Source: Lonicera japonica | Lineage: Eukaryota; Streptophyta; Magnoliopsida; Dipsacales; Caprifoliaceae | Direction of reading: 5' to 3' | NCBI GenBank assembly: GCA_021464415.1 | Contig: CM038464.1 | Coordinates: 58,951,328 to 59,015,327, forward strand | DNA: 64,000 bases | Part shown: positions 1 to 12,493 of the stretch, in pieces | Position numbering within the stretch: position 1 is the first letter of the stretch | Layout: each line of letters begins with the position of its first letter | The notes under the pieces: generated by a model | The model's database searches: none | Seen by the model: only the letters and a program-made list of their open reading frames with translations | Told to the model about the DNA's origin: nothing | Made by a program: the position numbers and the translations under genes

Positions 1-599
1 TAGTCAAATCTCCAACCCAATCAGAATCAGAGTAAGCACGTAGCTCTAGTGATAATAAACATATACGAAAAATGAAGTCCATGGAACATAGTTCCTTTGA
101 TATACCAAATAATATGAAGGACTGTATTAAATTGGTCTGACCGTGGTACTGACATAAACTGATTGACAATATGCACGACATATGCACATATGCAATGTCA
201 GGGCGAGTAATAGTAAGATAAACTAGGCTTCCAACTCACTGCCATTACAAAGTAAAATCACTGAGATGAGTACCATTAAGAGGAGTAAGTCAGAGATTGG
301 TTTTTAGAGGAGTAGGAGCGATTTTGCAATCGGTGATGTCGGCTCAAGTAAGAATGTTTCCTGAAAGAGATAGTAACTAGCAGAGTCAAAGAGGACATCA
401 AGACCCGAGGAGTAGTTTAGATGACCAAAATCTTTCATTTCGAAATTTATATTAATTGCTTGTTTGAGGTGGAGACACCAGCATAGTCATCCCCAATAAT
501 AATCGTATTGTCCATATATAAAATCAAAATGGTAATACCGGAGTCAGTCTTCCGGGTGAAAAGCCATTAGTCAAACATGTTTTATGTGAAACTCAGTTT

Positions 600-998
600 C
601 TAGATAGTCGAGCTGAATTTTTCAAAGCATGCACTAGTAGCTTGTTTAAGACCAAAGAGGGCACGCTGAAGCTTGCGAACTTTAGACAGGGAGTGAAAAA
701 CCCTTAGAGGTGGTTTTATATAAACTTCTTCAGAGAGATTTCCATTCAGGAAGACATTTTTAACATCGATTTGAAATAATTCCCATTTTTTGACAGTGAC
801 AAAGGCAATAAAACAACGAACAGATGTTAACCGATCAACTATAGCCAAAGTTTCTTTATAATCAATGCCAGATTCTTGGTTGAAACTTTTTACCACAAGT
901 TTGGCTTTGTAGCGATCAATAGACCCATCGAATTTCGTTTTGATTTTGTAGACCGATTTACACCATACTTTTAACTTTTTTGGTGCAACAGAAACCAA
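600..998 (-). pseudogene. Copia A reverse transcriptase fragment
   Basis: A 132-residue open stretch matches the N-terminal half of the Copia reverse transcriptase. It has DRYKAKLVVKSFNQESGIDY, then DVKNVFLNGNLSEEVYIKPP, then LQRALFGLKQATSACFEKF, corresponding to the usual KARLVAKGF, MDVKTAFLNGxLxEEVYM and LxKALYGLKQAPRAW blocks. Several normally fixed residues have changed (for example QAPRAW reads QATSAC), which fits neutral decay. The YVDD catalytic part would follow at lower coordinates but is not open. It belongs to the relic covering 1-3913 and is not a host gene. Confidence 0.85.
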
Positions 999-1214
999 TT
1001 CCTAAGTCTAGAACTTTTCTATGGCTTGTAATTTTTCAGATATAGCTTGCTGTCAAAGTGGGTTAGAACTAACATCATTATAAGAAGATGGCACATGGTG
1101 AGATAATATAGTGGAGTAAAAATGATAATCACGAAGATGATGAGGAAGTTATCTTACCTTGGTGGACTGGCAAGTAGAAAAGTAGGAATGGCTTGATTAA
1201 CATAATTGTTAGGC

Positions 1215-1505
1215 TGGAGAGGCTCATCAGGATATGCCATAGTTGTTAGCTCTGTGGAAGGAGGGTTAATTAATAGAGGTGGCTTTGCAAGATTATAATT
1301 GTGTGTAGTTGCCAACTCTGTGGAATGAGGGTCAATTGGTGAAGGTGGCTCTATGGGAGTGGAGAGGCTCATCAAGATATGCCATAGTTGTTAGCTCTGT
1401 GGAAGGAGGGTTAATTAATAGAGGTGGCTTTGCAAGATTATAATTGTGTGTAGTTGGCAGCTTTGTGGAATGAGGGTCAATTGGTGAAGGTGGCTCTATG
1501 GGAGT
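1215..1505. repeat. 145-bp tandem duplication inside Copia A
   Basis: Two near-identical copies of a 145-bp unit start at 1215 and 1360. They share the blocks gccatagttgttagctctg and gcaagattataattgtgtg. They lie in the Ser/Pro-rich linker between integrase and reverse transcriptase. Only a few substitutions separate the copies, so the duplication is younger than most decay of the element. Confidence 0.9.
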
Positions 1506-2561
1506 AGAGCTGTATGGAGAATAAGCAATTTCTGTGAATGATTAAAGCAAATTGGGTGAAGAAATGGTCTCAGGAGTTGTTTGGGAAAGGTAAAGGTCAA
1601 TAGTGGAACTAGTGAAAAAGGGAAGTGAAGTATCACTGGTGATATGAAATTTAGAGATAAATGAGAACATTTTGTGTTCCCAAGAAGATGACATGATGAG
1701 ATATGCGAAGACATTTAGAAATAGGATCCCAATATCTATACTCTTTGTGTTTCATCCCATACCCTAAGAAGTAATAAAGACATGACTAAGGTTCAAGTTT
1801 GGAACGGTCATGAGGCTGAAGCAATATAAAGCAAACACACCCAAAGACTTTGAGGAAATTATAGCTATGGGTGATACCATAGTCTTTCATTTGGAGATTA
1901 GTTTTAAAGGGTTGGGACACCCACTAGAAATAAGGAAGGTACGAATAATGTCGAGTATATGACGATATTTGTATTTAGCACGCCCGTTTTGCTGCGAAGT
2001 GCCGGGACATGAATATTGGAGACAATGCCTTATTGATAAAGAAATTTGAGAAAGTTTGATTCATTGTATTCCATGGCATTGCTAATGCAAAATATTTTGA
2101 TATAGTGAGAAAATTAAGTTTGAATCATGTTGGAAAAATTGTAATATATTTGTGGTAATTCAGAACAATTTTTCATTATATATATCCAGGAATGACAGTG
2201 TAATCATTTAAGAAAATTACAAAATATCGGGACCCCCCATGGTGGTGTGGGGAGAGTGACCCCAAATATCGGAATGAATAAGATCAAATAAGGTGATAGA
2301 AAGTGATTCACTTTTATGTAAATATAAGATGAGTTGCTTTCCAAGCTAACAAGGTGAGCGCGAGAATTTTTCAAATTTAACATATTTTAATTTACCTGAT
2401 GAAATAAGAGTTTGGATTATATTGCTTGACATATGACCTAATTAAGAATGCCAGTGTTATTAGAGTGGGTATTGTAGGGGTGCAAAGATGTATAAGCTCG
2501 AACATAGATTGAACTTTATAGTTGATCCCAATAATATGTCCCTTTCGTGGATCCTGTACAC

Positions 2562-3425
2562 GATAGCCAGAGGAAAAAAATGACATTTAGTATAAGATCA
2601 AATAATTGACAGTCAAAAATGAGATTTATAATCAATTTTCATATATTAAAAGTGTCAAGAAGTGATAGTTTGGAGGTATGGACTATCCTTGTGTGATTAA
2701 CATGTAACTGAGAACCATCAGCAGTGTTAATAGAAGTCGTGTGCGGTGCAGTGTGTTTATAAGAGAATATGTTAAGGTCGAGGGTCATGTGATTGCAATA
2801 GCCATAATTGAAATACTAAGAATTTCCTAAAGCAATAGACATAGTAGTAGTATGGCCAATTAAAACATGTTTAAGGAGAGTATAAAGATCCTCATTTGTT
2901 ACAGTACATGAAAGTTTTGGCGATGGTTTATGGCAGAAGCAGTGATAGTTTTAATGTGGTATTTTTGGGTTAGATTATTGTAATAGTCAAACAAAGAAAT
3001 ATAGCCAGAAGAAGAAAAATGATATTTAGTCCAAGATCAAATAATTGACCTTCGAAAATGAGATTTATAATCACTTTTAGTATATATGAAAAGTGTCGGG
3101 AAGTGACAGTTTGGAAGTATGGATGGATTACCCTTATGTGATTTACATGCAGTTGAGAGCCATCAATAGTGTTAATAGGAGTAGTGTGCGGTGCAATGTG
3201 TTTATAAGAGAATATGTTAAGGTCGAGGGTCATGTGATTGCAACAACCATAATTGAAATACCAGGAATTTTCTGAAGCAATCGACATAGTAGTAGTATGG
3301 CCAGATAAAACATGTTTAAGTAGAGTAGCAAGATACTCATTTCTTACAATAGATGAAAGTTTAATTTGGCTGTGGTTTCATCTTACTATGGTATTTTTGG
3401 GCTGGATTCTTGTAACAGTCAGATA
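2562..3425. repeat. 437-bp direct duplication of the protease/gag junction of Copia A
   Basis: The segment 2562-2998 is repeated at about 3001-3425 with a period of 439 bp. Both copies contain agatttataatca and gtttataagagaatatg and end near a tatttttgggt block. The duplication doubles the protease/GAG-pre-integrase area of the relic, with moderate divergence (small indels and many substitutions). Confidence 0.85.
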
Positions 3426-4009
3426 AAACATGGTCGGGAGCCTTCTTGTTACAATATTTGCATATACGGACATGGCATTTCAGGAGGCAATGGCTACTTG
3501 CATGGTAAATACATTATGTGTTCAGAATCATTGGAAATGAGCATTATAAAACTAGAACTGCAAAATCAGGGTGTAATTGGGAAAAAACATAATCCAGTTT
3601 TAAAATTATTAGGTCCAAAAACCTAGGGAACTGATTTGGCTGGGTTAAAAACTGATCTAAAAGGTAGAAAACTAGCTCGTCAAAGTTGAAAATATTGAAC
3701 TGGTCAAAGGCAACTGGTTGACTGGGGCTGATGTAGTAGAGTGAGGTTGTAGGGACTACTAGCATGGTAGTTGATGTGGTGGGTTAGAATGAGATGACAA
3801 ATGACGTGGAAACAGAAGTGTTGACATGTCATATGATGTATCAGGTTGATTTAAAAAAAACTAATATAGGTGAGTAAATGTGCTGGAACTGGCTAGCGCA
3901 TAAAAGAGGTGAATGTGACATCCCGAATCTTAAATAAATATTTTAGCATCATTTAAACAAGTTTAAATCACTACACCAAATTGGGCAAAATGGCACTAAA
4001 ACGCGCGGA

Positions 4010-4145
4010 GCCTTTGTCACGGTTTTAAACCGTCACACAGTTTTGTAACGGATTTAAACCGAGACAAGTGAATAATGACACTGTTTTTTAATATACAACA
4101 CTTACTAGTAAGATTGTCACCGTTTCAAACCGTGACAATGTTAGC
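4010..4145. repeat. CACTA left subterminal repeats
   Basis: At least three copies of a motif of the form TGTCACGGTTTTAAACCG, with variants, occur within about 135 bp. Each is itself close to palindromic. In En/Spm such clustered subterminal repeats bind the element's transposase (family knowledge); the motif here is read directly. Confidence 0.85.
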
Positions 4146-7100
4146 AGAACAGATGTATCATTACTCAACCGAGACAAGTTGTAAATTAAAGGAACGAAAT
4201 ATGAGCGGGATAGAAATTTCGGATATCCCTCTCTTCATTTCCATTCTCCCCTTTTCTAATTTTCACTCTACCCTATTTCCCCCTCTATAATTTCAAGCCC
4301 CAAAATCACTAAAATCTCACTCAGCCCCTTCAAGGAATTTTTACCTCACAGCTTCTCTCCTCCGAATCTCTAACCAGGCTAAGCCCTAGCCTTCTCACAA
4401 ATCTCAAACTCTCTTTAGATCTTAATCGAATACTCTTCCTCCCCAAATCGATTAACCGCCTCTCTCTAGTCATCCACCGCGAATCTATACACAGCCGCTA
4501 TCACCATGAATCTCTATATCTCAATAACCTAGGATTTTGGCACAGTATTGTTTAGGTAAGCTCCGTTCTTCTTCTTCTTCTTCATCTTGTTTATTCAATA
4601 CAAAACTAGCTTCATACAAATCTCTCTCTAACTTAGGGTTTTGGTTCATAGAACACAAATCTCTTTGGTGCTCATTTAACTCTCTTCGTAAAGTACAGAG
4701 GTCTCAAAATACACTTTGGTAAGCAAATTTTTTCTATTATATATGCGTGTCTCTTTAAATCTATTGGATTTGTGATAGCGCTAATCCCTTGTTTTGTTTA
4801 GATGATGTCACAAATTTTCTATTAGAACGTGAGCGTAATGGGGAATAAAAGAGGAATCAATGTGCATCACCCAATCGTCCTCTCTGCTCTGCCCTAAGCC
4901 CCTAATCATTAACCTATGGTTGGCTTTAGTCTCAAATCAGTGAGCTGGGGTTTGACGCAATATTGACTAGGTAATATGTACTTTGTATTTCCATTCACAT
5001 CATTGATCTGTGACCTAAGTTCCCATGGGTAATCTCTAATCATTTTCCTTGATCTGTGTAATCTATTGATATTTCATCTTCTTTACTAAATTTAAATACA
5101 CGTGTGTGCACTTTTTATCCCCTGATCCATGTTAGTTTACTAGGTTGTGAGATTTTGATACTTTGGTTTTAAATAACGTAATGTTGATTTGGACCTGCAG
5201 AAAATAATTTTTATTGATTTATATTGATTTGTTGTTAATCTAAAATTAGAGTTGTAAATTTGAATTAAAAATTGTAGGCCGAAGATGAGTCGGATATGTA
5301 GTAGTCATATTTTTGTCCATCAATCTATTCACCGTCACCGTATTGGCTGATCAGATTAAACTCATACAAATATCAAATTTACACCCACTCTCATTGGTCT
5401 AAAAGTAACGTTTCTTATTAGTCTAAAAACTACATTCATTAAAAGCCATATAGCAGGAAAATTTGAGAAGGAAAATGAGTGTAAGCCATTCTTAATAGTG
5501 TTTTTTTTTAAAGATACTCTTTATAGTTTATATCTATATCTATATGGATATATTTATTTGAGAAATAAAATTTGTATGAGTATTAATTTTTGTGCTTTTA
5601 AGACTAAAGCAATGTTTTTGTGAGTTGCAGTTACTATGATGGAAAGATACAATTCTATTGTTAGGATATTGATGGACAAGAAAAGTTTGGAGGACTCGGA
5701 GATGGTTATTACTTATTAGTAAGTTATATCTTATTCAACACAAATTTGACTAAAAATTAGTCTAGCTTGTTTGTTGAGTACATATCAGCCTATGATTGAA
5801 TATAAATTTACTGATGTTCCCTATGTTTTATTGATTTTTAGCTTGATTCACATGTTAAAACCATGAAACCAAAAAGTTTTATCATTTTTAAGGTTAATAT
5901 GATGTTAATTTTTTTCCCCTTCAATTGTATCACTAATGTTAGATGTCAATTTAATATTAATAATGCTTTACAAAATAATGTTATATTCAGTTTTGGTTCC
6001 CAAAACCAAATTATTTGTAAGTTTTAATCTTTAGTCTTTCCAACTTATTTGTAATTTTGGATTTAGTACTTAATACTTTGACCCGGGTTCGAGTACATAT
6101 TAGAGTTGATAACTCTTGCAGTGTAATTTTGACTTCTTTTAGTTGAAGTGATGTTGAAGCACAATATTAATTCGTCAGTTTTATAACATATGGAACTAAT
6201 TAAAGATAAAGATTTCCGGCACTTACAATTTTAATAAGAGTTGTGTCGGCATTCTTAAACAAAGGGAAAAAATTACACACAACCTATTCATGGAATTTCC
6301 ATTCACTGGAGAAGGATAATGTTAAACAAAACAATTTCCTTTTTCCTAATGTTAACAATAATTAACCTTGAGATTAACTAATGAATGAATTGTTAATGAA
6401 AGAAATAATTATGGTGGTAAATCAGAGGGGAAATGAATATATCATAATGACACTAATTTGGGAGTCCTTTGTAACAGGCACATATATATCTGTGTGTGTG
6501 TAATTCTTTCTTTTATCATGTTGGTGATTTGGTCAATGATGATAAAACAAAAAATGGATATTTGATCCTTGTTTTTCTTTTTTTTTGTTATCTTTATTTT
6601 TGTTGGTTCATCCATCTTTTTATCAATGCTCATATATATTTGTGTCAAGCTTAGCTCACACGAAAAAGGCAAGCTTGTTTATTTCCCATGAATTAAGTAT
6701 TAACTTGTTTTGTATTAAGTTCATCATTCATGTATATTTGTCTCGTCACTTTTCCTTCTTTCAATTTTTATTTTTTTTCGTTTTTTAGTTGGATAAAGCC
6801 TTTTTAACTTTGAACTTAAAAAACTAGTATTGTTCAGTTACGGTCACAGCTAAAGCTTGTATAATGTTATTAGAACACGTACACTCGTGTGTGAAATTTT
6901 TTTCGCATTATTGAATTTTCGTTGGCTTTTAAGTATATTATTTTCTTTGTTTTTTATTTTTTCTCAAAAAATTTAGAATAATTAGTTTGTATTTGTTATC
7001 TTTTATATAGGTTTTACATAATCGGAATCACGGGTGAAGAACAACAAAATCATGATCCAACTGCCTGTCACCTTCAAAATTAGAAGTTTATGCCAAATAA

Positions 7101-8280
7101 ACTTATGAAGTTATGAGAAAGGTATGAGTTCTAATATTAGAGATGAAACTCTTGAATCTTTAAATTTTTGTTTCAAATAATATCTATCCCTTTAAAGTAG
7201 CCACAAAAACTCCATAATCCTTAATCCCGATATATAATATTTAGTTCTACCAATAGATACAAACAAAGCTAATTGCTAAGGAACGTAGAAATTGACTTTC
7301 TCACCCAAATGAATTTTTGTATTGAGCAAAAAATGTACAAAGTATGTGTTTAAAAAAGCGGAGAACCATTATAGTGTCATATATTCAGATTTTTTCCTTT
7401 CGGGTATAGTTTCTTTTTCATTTACTATCATCCTCTTGGTTGACAATTTTACTTTGATTTTATTTCCCCACTCCAAGAAATACGAAAAACCAATTAGAAG
7501 ACAAAGTTACTCTAGTTCTTATAGAAAATAGAGAGAAAACAGAAAAAAAAATTAAATACTTCAGTTAACTAAAAGCAGGTGTTGTTTTTTTGGCTGATGA
7601 AAGGTTTTTAGAAGGATTTTACAAACTGTTTATACTTGGGTGTTTATTAAAGTTTTCTAAAATTTGTGACAGGGAATTTGTAATTTCAGAATGTTGTTAA
7701 TAGTTGTGACCACTTGCTCTCGTGTTTTGTGATTTTCTATGCTTAAGGATTTGATATTTGAGATTACTTCTAAGTGATTGAATGAATCATGTTTGGGTGT
7801 TTACCACATGTTATAAATGTAATGTAAAAATATGTTATATATGTTTGATTGATTCTCTGTTTTGTTTCCTATAGATCAGTGGTGCTAGATATGACTTGGG
7901 ATTAATTCTCTCTCCCATTGTTTGAAGTTTATGTTGTATTTGCAATAAAGCAAGAAGATTTGCCATGCAGCCCTTGGAGGCATTAAACCTTGTAAATTAG
8001 TATTATTATTATTTTGCATTAAGGTGTTATTGCAATAAGACTTTGGAGTGTATTTCTTCTTTGCTTTTGGGATTAATGTAATTGTAATAGATAAGAATTT
8101 ATGTCATGGAATTGTAGTTGCAATGAGAATTTGGTTTGTACTAAGTTTATGTGATTTTAATTACAATGAGAATTTATTTTGTCCTGCTTGGTTATTGGGA
8201 TTGTAATTGCAGGTATATATTAGAAAGTTTTGGGAAATTCCAGTTTTGTACGTATTTTTTTTTAAATTTCCGATTAAACT

Positions 8281-8600
8281 TGTCACGGTCCAAAACCGTG
8301 ACAATACTTCTCAATGTGATATAACCTTTGGTTCGGTTGGCAGCCGTGACAACTAGAAGGGCATAAGTCTCACCTTGTGATGGTTCAGAACCGTGACAAG
8401 GGTCCAAATTTGTGTCGGTTTTGAACCGAGACAATATGACCTTTATCGTGCACCATATACCCTTACAAAACCGTGACAACTAGTATTTGTCACGGTTTAT
8501 GACCGACGTAATTTTGTTTGTCGCCGGTCTAATTGCCACGGTTTTAAACCGTGACAATGTCCTTTTGTCACGGTTTAAAACCGTGACAATTCGGGTATTT
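8281..8600. repeat. CACTA right subterminal repeats
   Basis: Seven or more copies of the CACGG/CCGTG palindromic motif lie in 320 bp. They include two well-preserved CACGGTTTTAAACCGTG-type copies next to the terminus (about 8536-8590). They are denser and better conserved than on the left side, giving the usual asymmetric CACTA ends. Confidence 0.88.
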
Positions 8601-8632
8601 TGGTGTAGTGAATATTGATTAACATTTATAAT

Positions 8633-10471
8633 TGTGAACACCTCATTTTGCGATCCCCGCAAGAATCACGAACTCTAAGAAAATAAGCACACATGCATTC
8701 ACAAGCATTCTTAGATGCACACATACCATATACATGTGATATAGGTGAAATAAGGAAGCCGAAAGAACACTCGGATGAGAAGTTAAGAGAATTGCCGGAA
8801 GCCGCCGGAGCCAAAAATCGTCAAAACTCCTAGAAACTTGTGAAAGGAGAGTTTCTCATTTCTGATCATACTCAAACTTTTAGGGTTATTAGACATTTCC
8901 ACAAGGATAAACATACTCAAAAATCAGCTCAATCCGACGGTCGGATCTCCAGGAATTTAGAAAACTGAAAGTCTACTTTAGGTAATCAAAAGATGACCTT
9001 CCCGAAGTCCAAATGAGCTCAAATTTGGTCAGTAGACAGGTTATATCATGGGCAACAACATGTTAAAAAATCAGATTAATCTAATATTTATTTTGACCAT
9101 AATAGCGAAAACATTACACATGTAATCAGGGAATTGTCCGCGGACAAACCCTTCCCTTTGTCCACGGATAAACCCTTTCTAGCCGATTTTTTGTTTTGAT
9201 ACTTTCCGACCTCCTAAAATCATGAAATTTTATGGAGAGCTGGGAAATGTTAATGGGAATAACATATTAAATAATCAGCTCGATCCGACGGTCGGATCTT
9301 CGAAAATTAAAAAAACCGTCACAGGTGTAATCAGGGGACTGTCCACGGACAAACCCTTCCCTTTGTCCGCAGAAAAACCCTTCCCCTTGTCTGTGGACAC
9401 GCACTTCCAGTCCAGCCCATTAATTATTCTACAGCTATAAATACACCTGCACTGACCCCATTTGAGGCATCAGTCAGCTCTGAGACTTCGTGAAAAGTGC
9501 TATAAAATAGTATTATACTATTTTCGAGGCTCTCAGGTATATTTTATTTTAATTCGGATTTAATTCTTTATCTATCCTTATTTTATCAGTTATAATTGAT
9601 CAATCGCATGTAAAATTGCTGTTTATCTTAAAATCAGTCCAGATTTCATATTTAAACCCGTTTTCAAAACCGAAGGCGTAGAACGAGCTGTAAACCATTT
9701 TTAAACATATTTTTATTAGTTGATTTCATAAAATCCTAGTTTTATTAGTCTCGATTTATGAAGGAATCAAAACATGTTTGTATCCGATTTAATCTATAAA
9801 TCGTGGTGCTTACGTAAATATCCAATATGATAGTACTGGATTCATCAATATTGATTTAAATTATTAAACTATGCTACACTAGTGACGAACGAATCTCGAG
9901 GATTGCCGGATTTTTCGATTCTAAATCGAATTAGCTTCCGAAAAGTCCTAAATCTTTCCAAAAACACTTGTTTTGTTATCTATCATTATCAAAATCATCT
10001 TTCAAATCACACACACACACACACTGATTTTTAAAATCGAAGGGCGAATAAGAAGTACATGGTTTTCATCCCCACCCCAAAATTTCATTTTTTCCTAAAA
10101 CTATGGACTGATATGCAATAACATCAATTAACATGTAAATGTTCGATTATAATTCCAAGCATATCTTACTTAGAGACCGAAATGGCGAATTGGGGTACCT
10201 AACACTTTTTCGATTCGTAACTTAATCCCCGAATCCTTTGAATCAACTGATTTCGCATTAATTGTGTTTAAGAGGTTGTTTAATCTATAAACGTTCCTCT
10301 TTTACACAGACTTTTGTTTGTTGAGTAAAACAAACTGGCGACTCTGATTCCTTTGCAAATCGTCATCTTTTTCTCTATAATAAAACTAATTGTTTTCCAA
10401 AAAAATTAAAACCAGGAAACCGGAGGAATCGCCGCCTCGGGGGTCGGGTGTCGAGAGCGCGGGTTCTCACA
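8633..10471 (+). mobile_element. Solo LTR D, probable Ty3-type, 1839 bp
   Basis: The unit starts TGTGAACACC at 8633 and ends GGTTCTCACA at 10471. These are TG...CA ends with inverted similarity. It is flanked by a perfect 5-bp duplication ATAAT (8628-8632 and 10472-10476). There is no coding sequence, primer-binding site or partner LTR, so it is a solo LTR left by LTR-LTR recombination. A promoter-like TATA (gctataaatac, about 9434) supports + orientation. An internal duplication brings two copies of a ccgacggtcggat block (about 8935 and 9285), each followed by tgtcc(g/a)cggacaaaccc. The block aactggcgactct near 10336 resembles the 3' part of large Ty3 LTRs; that family placement is tentative. 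Confidence 0.92.
9434..9445 (+). promoter_or_regulatory. TATA box of LTR D
   Basis: gctataaatacac is a strong plant TATA about 800 bp into the LTR. It is followed by C/A-rich sequence suitable for transcription start, and it indicates the sense strand of the LTR. Confidence 0.6.
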
Positions 10472-12493
10472 ATAATCATATTTGTGCATTTGGTAGTATA
10501 AATTTATCTCAAGTGTGTGATGAATAGTGTAATTATGCATTTTACCATAATATTTGATTTTTGTAAGAAGAATGTGAGTCAAGTGTATTTATATTATAAG
10601 AAATCATATTAGAATAAAAATTCATGGGAAGCTTTTGTGAAATTAAATATGTAAGTTAAATTAGTTGTGTAACATAAAAATAAAAAGATATTGTGTGTAA
10701 ATAGCACAAGTATGTGCTAGGTGTCACTCTTATGTCAAAAGTTGTACATGACACATCCACAAGCTCCTCCCTTATGTAATATTCATTTGTCATGCTTAAA
10801 AATTTAAGACAAAAGAGAGAGAAATAGGAGGAAAAAGAAAAATAGAAGAAAAACTACAAGAAAAATTAGAGAATTAAAGTTTTGTAAGATCAAACTATGT
10901 TATTTATGTTTTTATCCTCCTTTCATCCTGTTTGTAGTATTTGAAATTGGAAAATCATGATCAAAAATGAAAAAACATGCTTTTGGTTTTGTTTCTTTTG
11001 TTGTAATGATGGAATTGAATTTTCAAATCTTGCTTAAAATAAGTCGTGCGTTGTTTCTTGATATTTAGTAAGGTTTTATGTAAGATTTGATTAAAAACAA
11101 GATAAAAACTTTGAAGTTTTACTTTATGGCAGATTGGTGTCATTGTACGAGAATTGTAATAACTCTTAGTAAAAAACTCTAATTGGCACATCGTAAATTG
11201 CATTAGAAAATAGACACGTAGATCTTTCCATTAATATATGATAGAGCATCTAGTTCTTAGCCAATTGGTACAGTTTAATCCGTAAAGTTGCACCATGTCC
11301 AAATGTTGTTTTCTAGACAACATGTATTTATTGAATTATTTTGTGAATATATGATATTTTAGCCGTTGGATCATGCTCAGATTCTAAAATATTGTTTATA
11401 GACATGTTGTATAACTTCTTTAAAAGTATGGGAAAGAGCATGGAAAGTTCCTCGTATGTGCAGATCCAGATAGCACATAATTTGAATGGTTATAATGCAT
11501 TGTAAAGTAACAACTGCATAAGTAGTATACATTTTTGTAATTGTTATTGAATTTTATAAACTTATAAATGGTTATATTGAGGTGAAATTGGAGTTCTAAT
11601 TATATTGGATTGATAGGTTAAATGAACTAGTACTTTTGCCGCATTAAAACAATAATACTTGGAACTATGTTGTTATAGATTTGAGGTGAGTGTACTAACT
11701 CAAAATTTATATACATTTAAATGTATAAATGTGAACAGTGGAATGGAATATGAATATTGATACCATTGTCCTTGGTGAAGTGCAATTGAGTCACGACTTG
11801 AATATGGAACGGTACATCTTGTACCCAATATAAATAGGGTTAGATGACGGGTATATGATATGGATGCTTGATACCCAATAATTAGGGTTAGAGAGCAGTT
11901 ATGTGGTACATCTAATACTTTGTATGAGGGTTAGAGGATGGGAATTGAAAGTGGTTATATATGATATATGATATACATATATATATATATACTTTTACAA
12001 ATTATGTTAATGAAGGAAGGTGGTGCATTCACTGAGACTATAGCTTATGCTTTTTATATATGTTTATCTTTTCAGGTATTATGAAGGGATATTCACTACT
12101 AGCTTTAGGATGGGTGGAAAGGTTTATGAGAAAAGACATGTCGCTTTTTTTTTGTATATTGTATATTTTCTATATAAATTAAACACAAGTGTTAAAAGGA
12201 GTTTTGAGATGTATATATTTACTAGTCTTGTTTTGTATATTTTGACTAAACATTTTTATAATGTGTATGAGTTGTAAATATTGGTTAGTATCATTTTTCA
12301 TGACAAATTTGTAGGAAACAAAATATATTGTGAATATAAGATAATATTGATTTTGGAAATAATTACGTTATTATCTTCTCTTAATTTAATAGCACTTATT
12401 GTTTGGGTGTGAAAGTGAAAACGTAGGCGCGTGGCATAAATGAGACTGTGTCTAAGACCACCCGTGCGTGGATCTATTGTGAGGTGTTTAAAT

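Larger units (their letters stand above)
1..3913 (-). mobile_element. Degenerate Ty1/Copia retrotransposon A, pol-to-gag relics, cut by the window start
   Basis: On the - strand the domain order from right to left is a degenerate gag zinc-knuckle area (about 3400-3480), a protease/GAG-pre-integrase relic (about 2560-3425), integrase-like fragments (about 1740-2560), a Ser/Pro-rich linker (1150-1715), reverse transcriptase (600-998) and the start of RNase H (1-600, which reads YSDSDWVGDLT at the very edge). This is the gag-PR-IN-RT-RH order of Copia elements. The frames are broken by many stops and the protease signature is eroded to NYGCCNHMT. The 3' LTR lies before the window. The matching 5' LTR is proposed at 19566-19870, with younger insertions between. 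It is certainly a dead Copia copy; pairing it with the distant LTR is inference. Confidence 0.8.
3969..8610. mobile_element. Non-autonomous CACTA (En/Spm-like) DNA transposon
   Basis: The element begins CACTACACCAAA at 3969 and ends TTTGGTGTAGTG at 8610, a perfect 12-bp terminal inverted repeat of the CACTA type. It is flanked by the 3-bp target duplication AAT (3966-3968 and 8611-8613), as expected for this superfamily. Both subterminal regions carry many copies of a palindromic motif built on CACGG...CCGTG. The 4.64-kb interior has no long open frame and no recognisable transposase. About 4200-4720 is pyrimidine-rich, resembles a plant 5' leader and contains a possible TATA (ctataatttc near 4285). 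It may be a deletion derivative of an autonomous copy or may have captured a gene leader. Confidence 0.93.
3914..12493 (+). mobile_element. LTR-like sequence C (TGTGACATCCCG start), interrupted by CACTA and solo LTR D
   Basis: At 3914 the sequence TGTGACATCCCG begins. This is a common 5' end of plant Ty3-type LTRs. With the CACTA element and solo LTR D removed, the remaining pieces (3914-3968, 8611-8632, 10472-12493) make about 2.1 kb of non-coding AT-rich DNA. It includes low-complexity stretches such as repeated tacccaata/gggttag blocks at 11820-11940 and a GTGCGTGG-rich end near 12470. No primer-binding site follows, so it would be a solo or truncated LTR. The right end and the target duplication could not be fixed: the sequence around 12481-12493 is eroded and Copia B is inserted there. 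The class assignment is inference. Confidence 0.45.
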
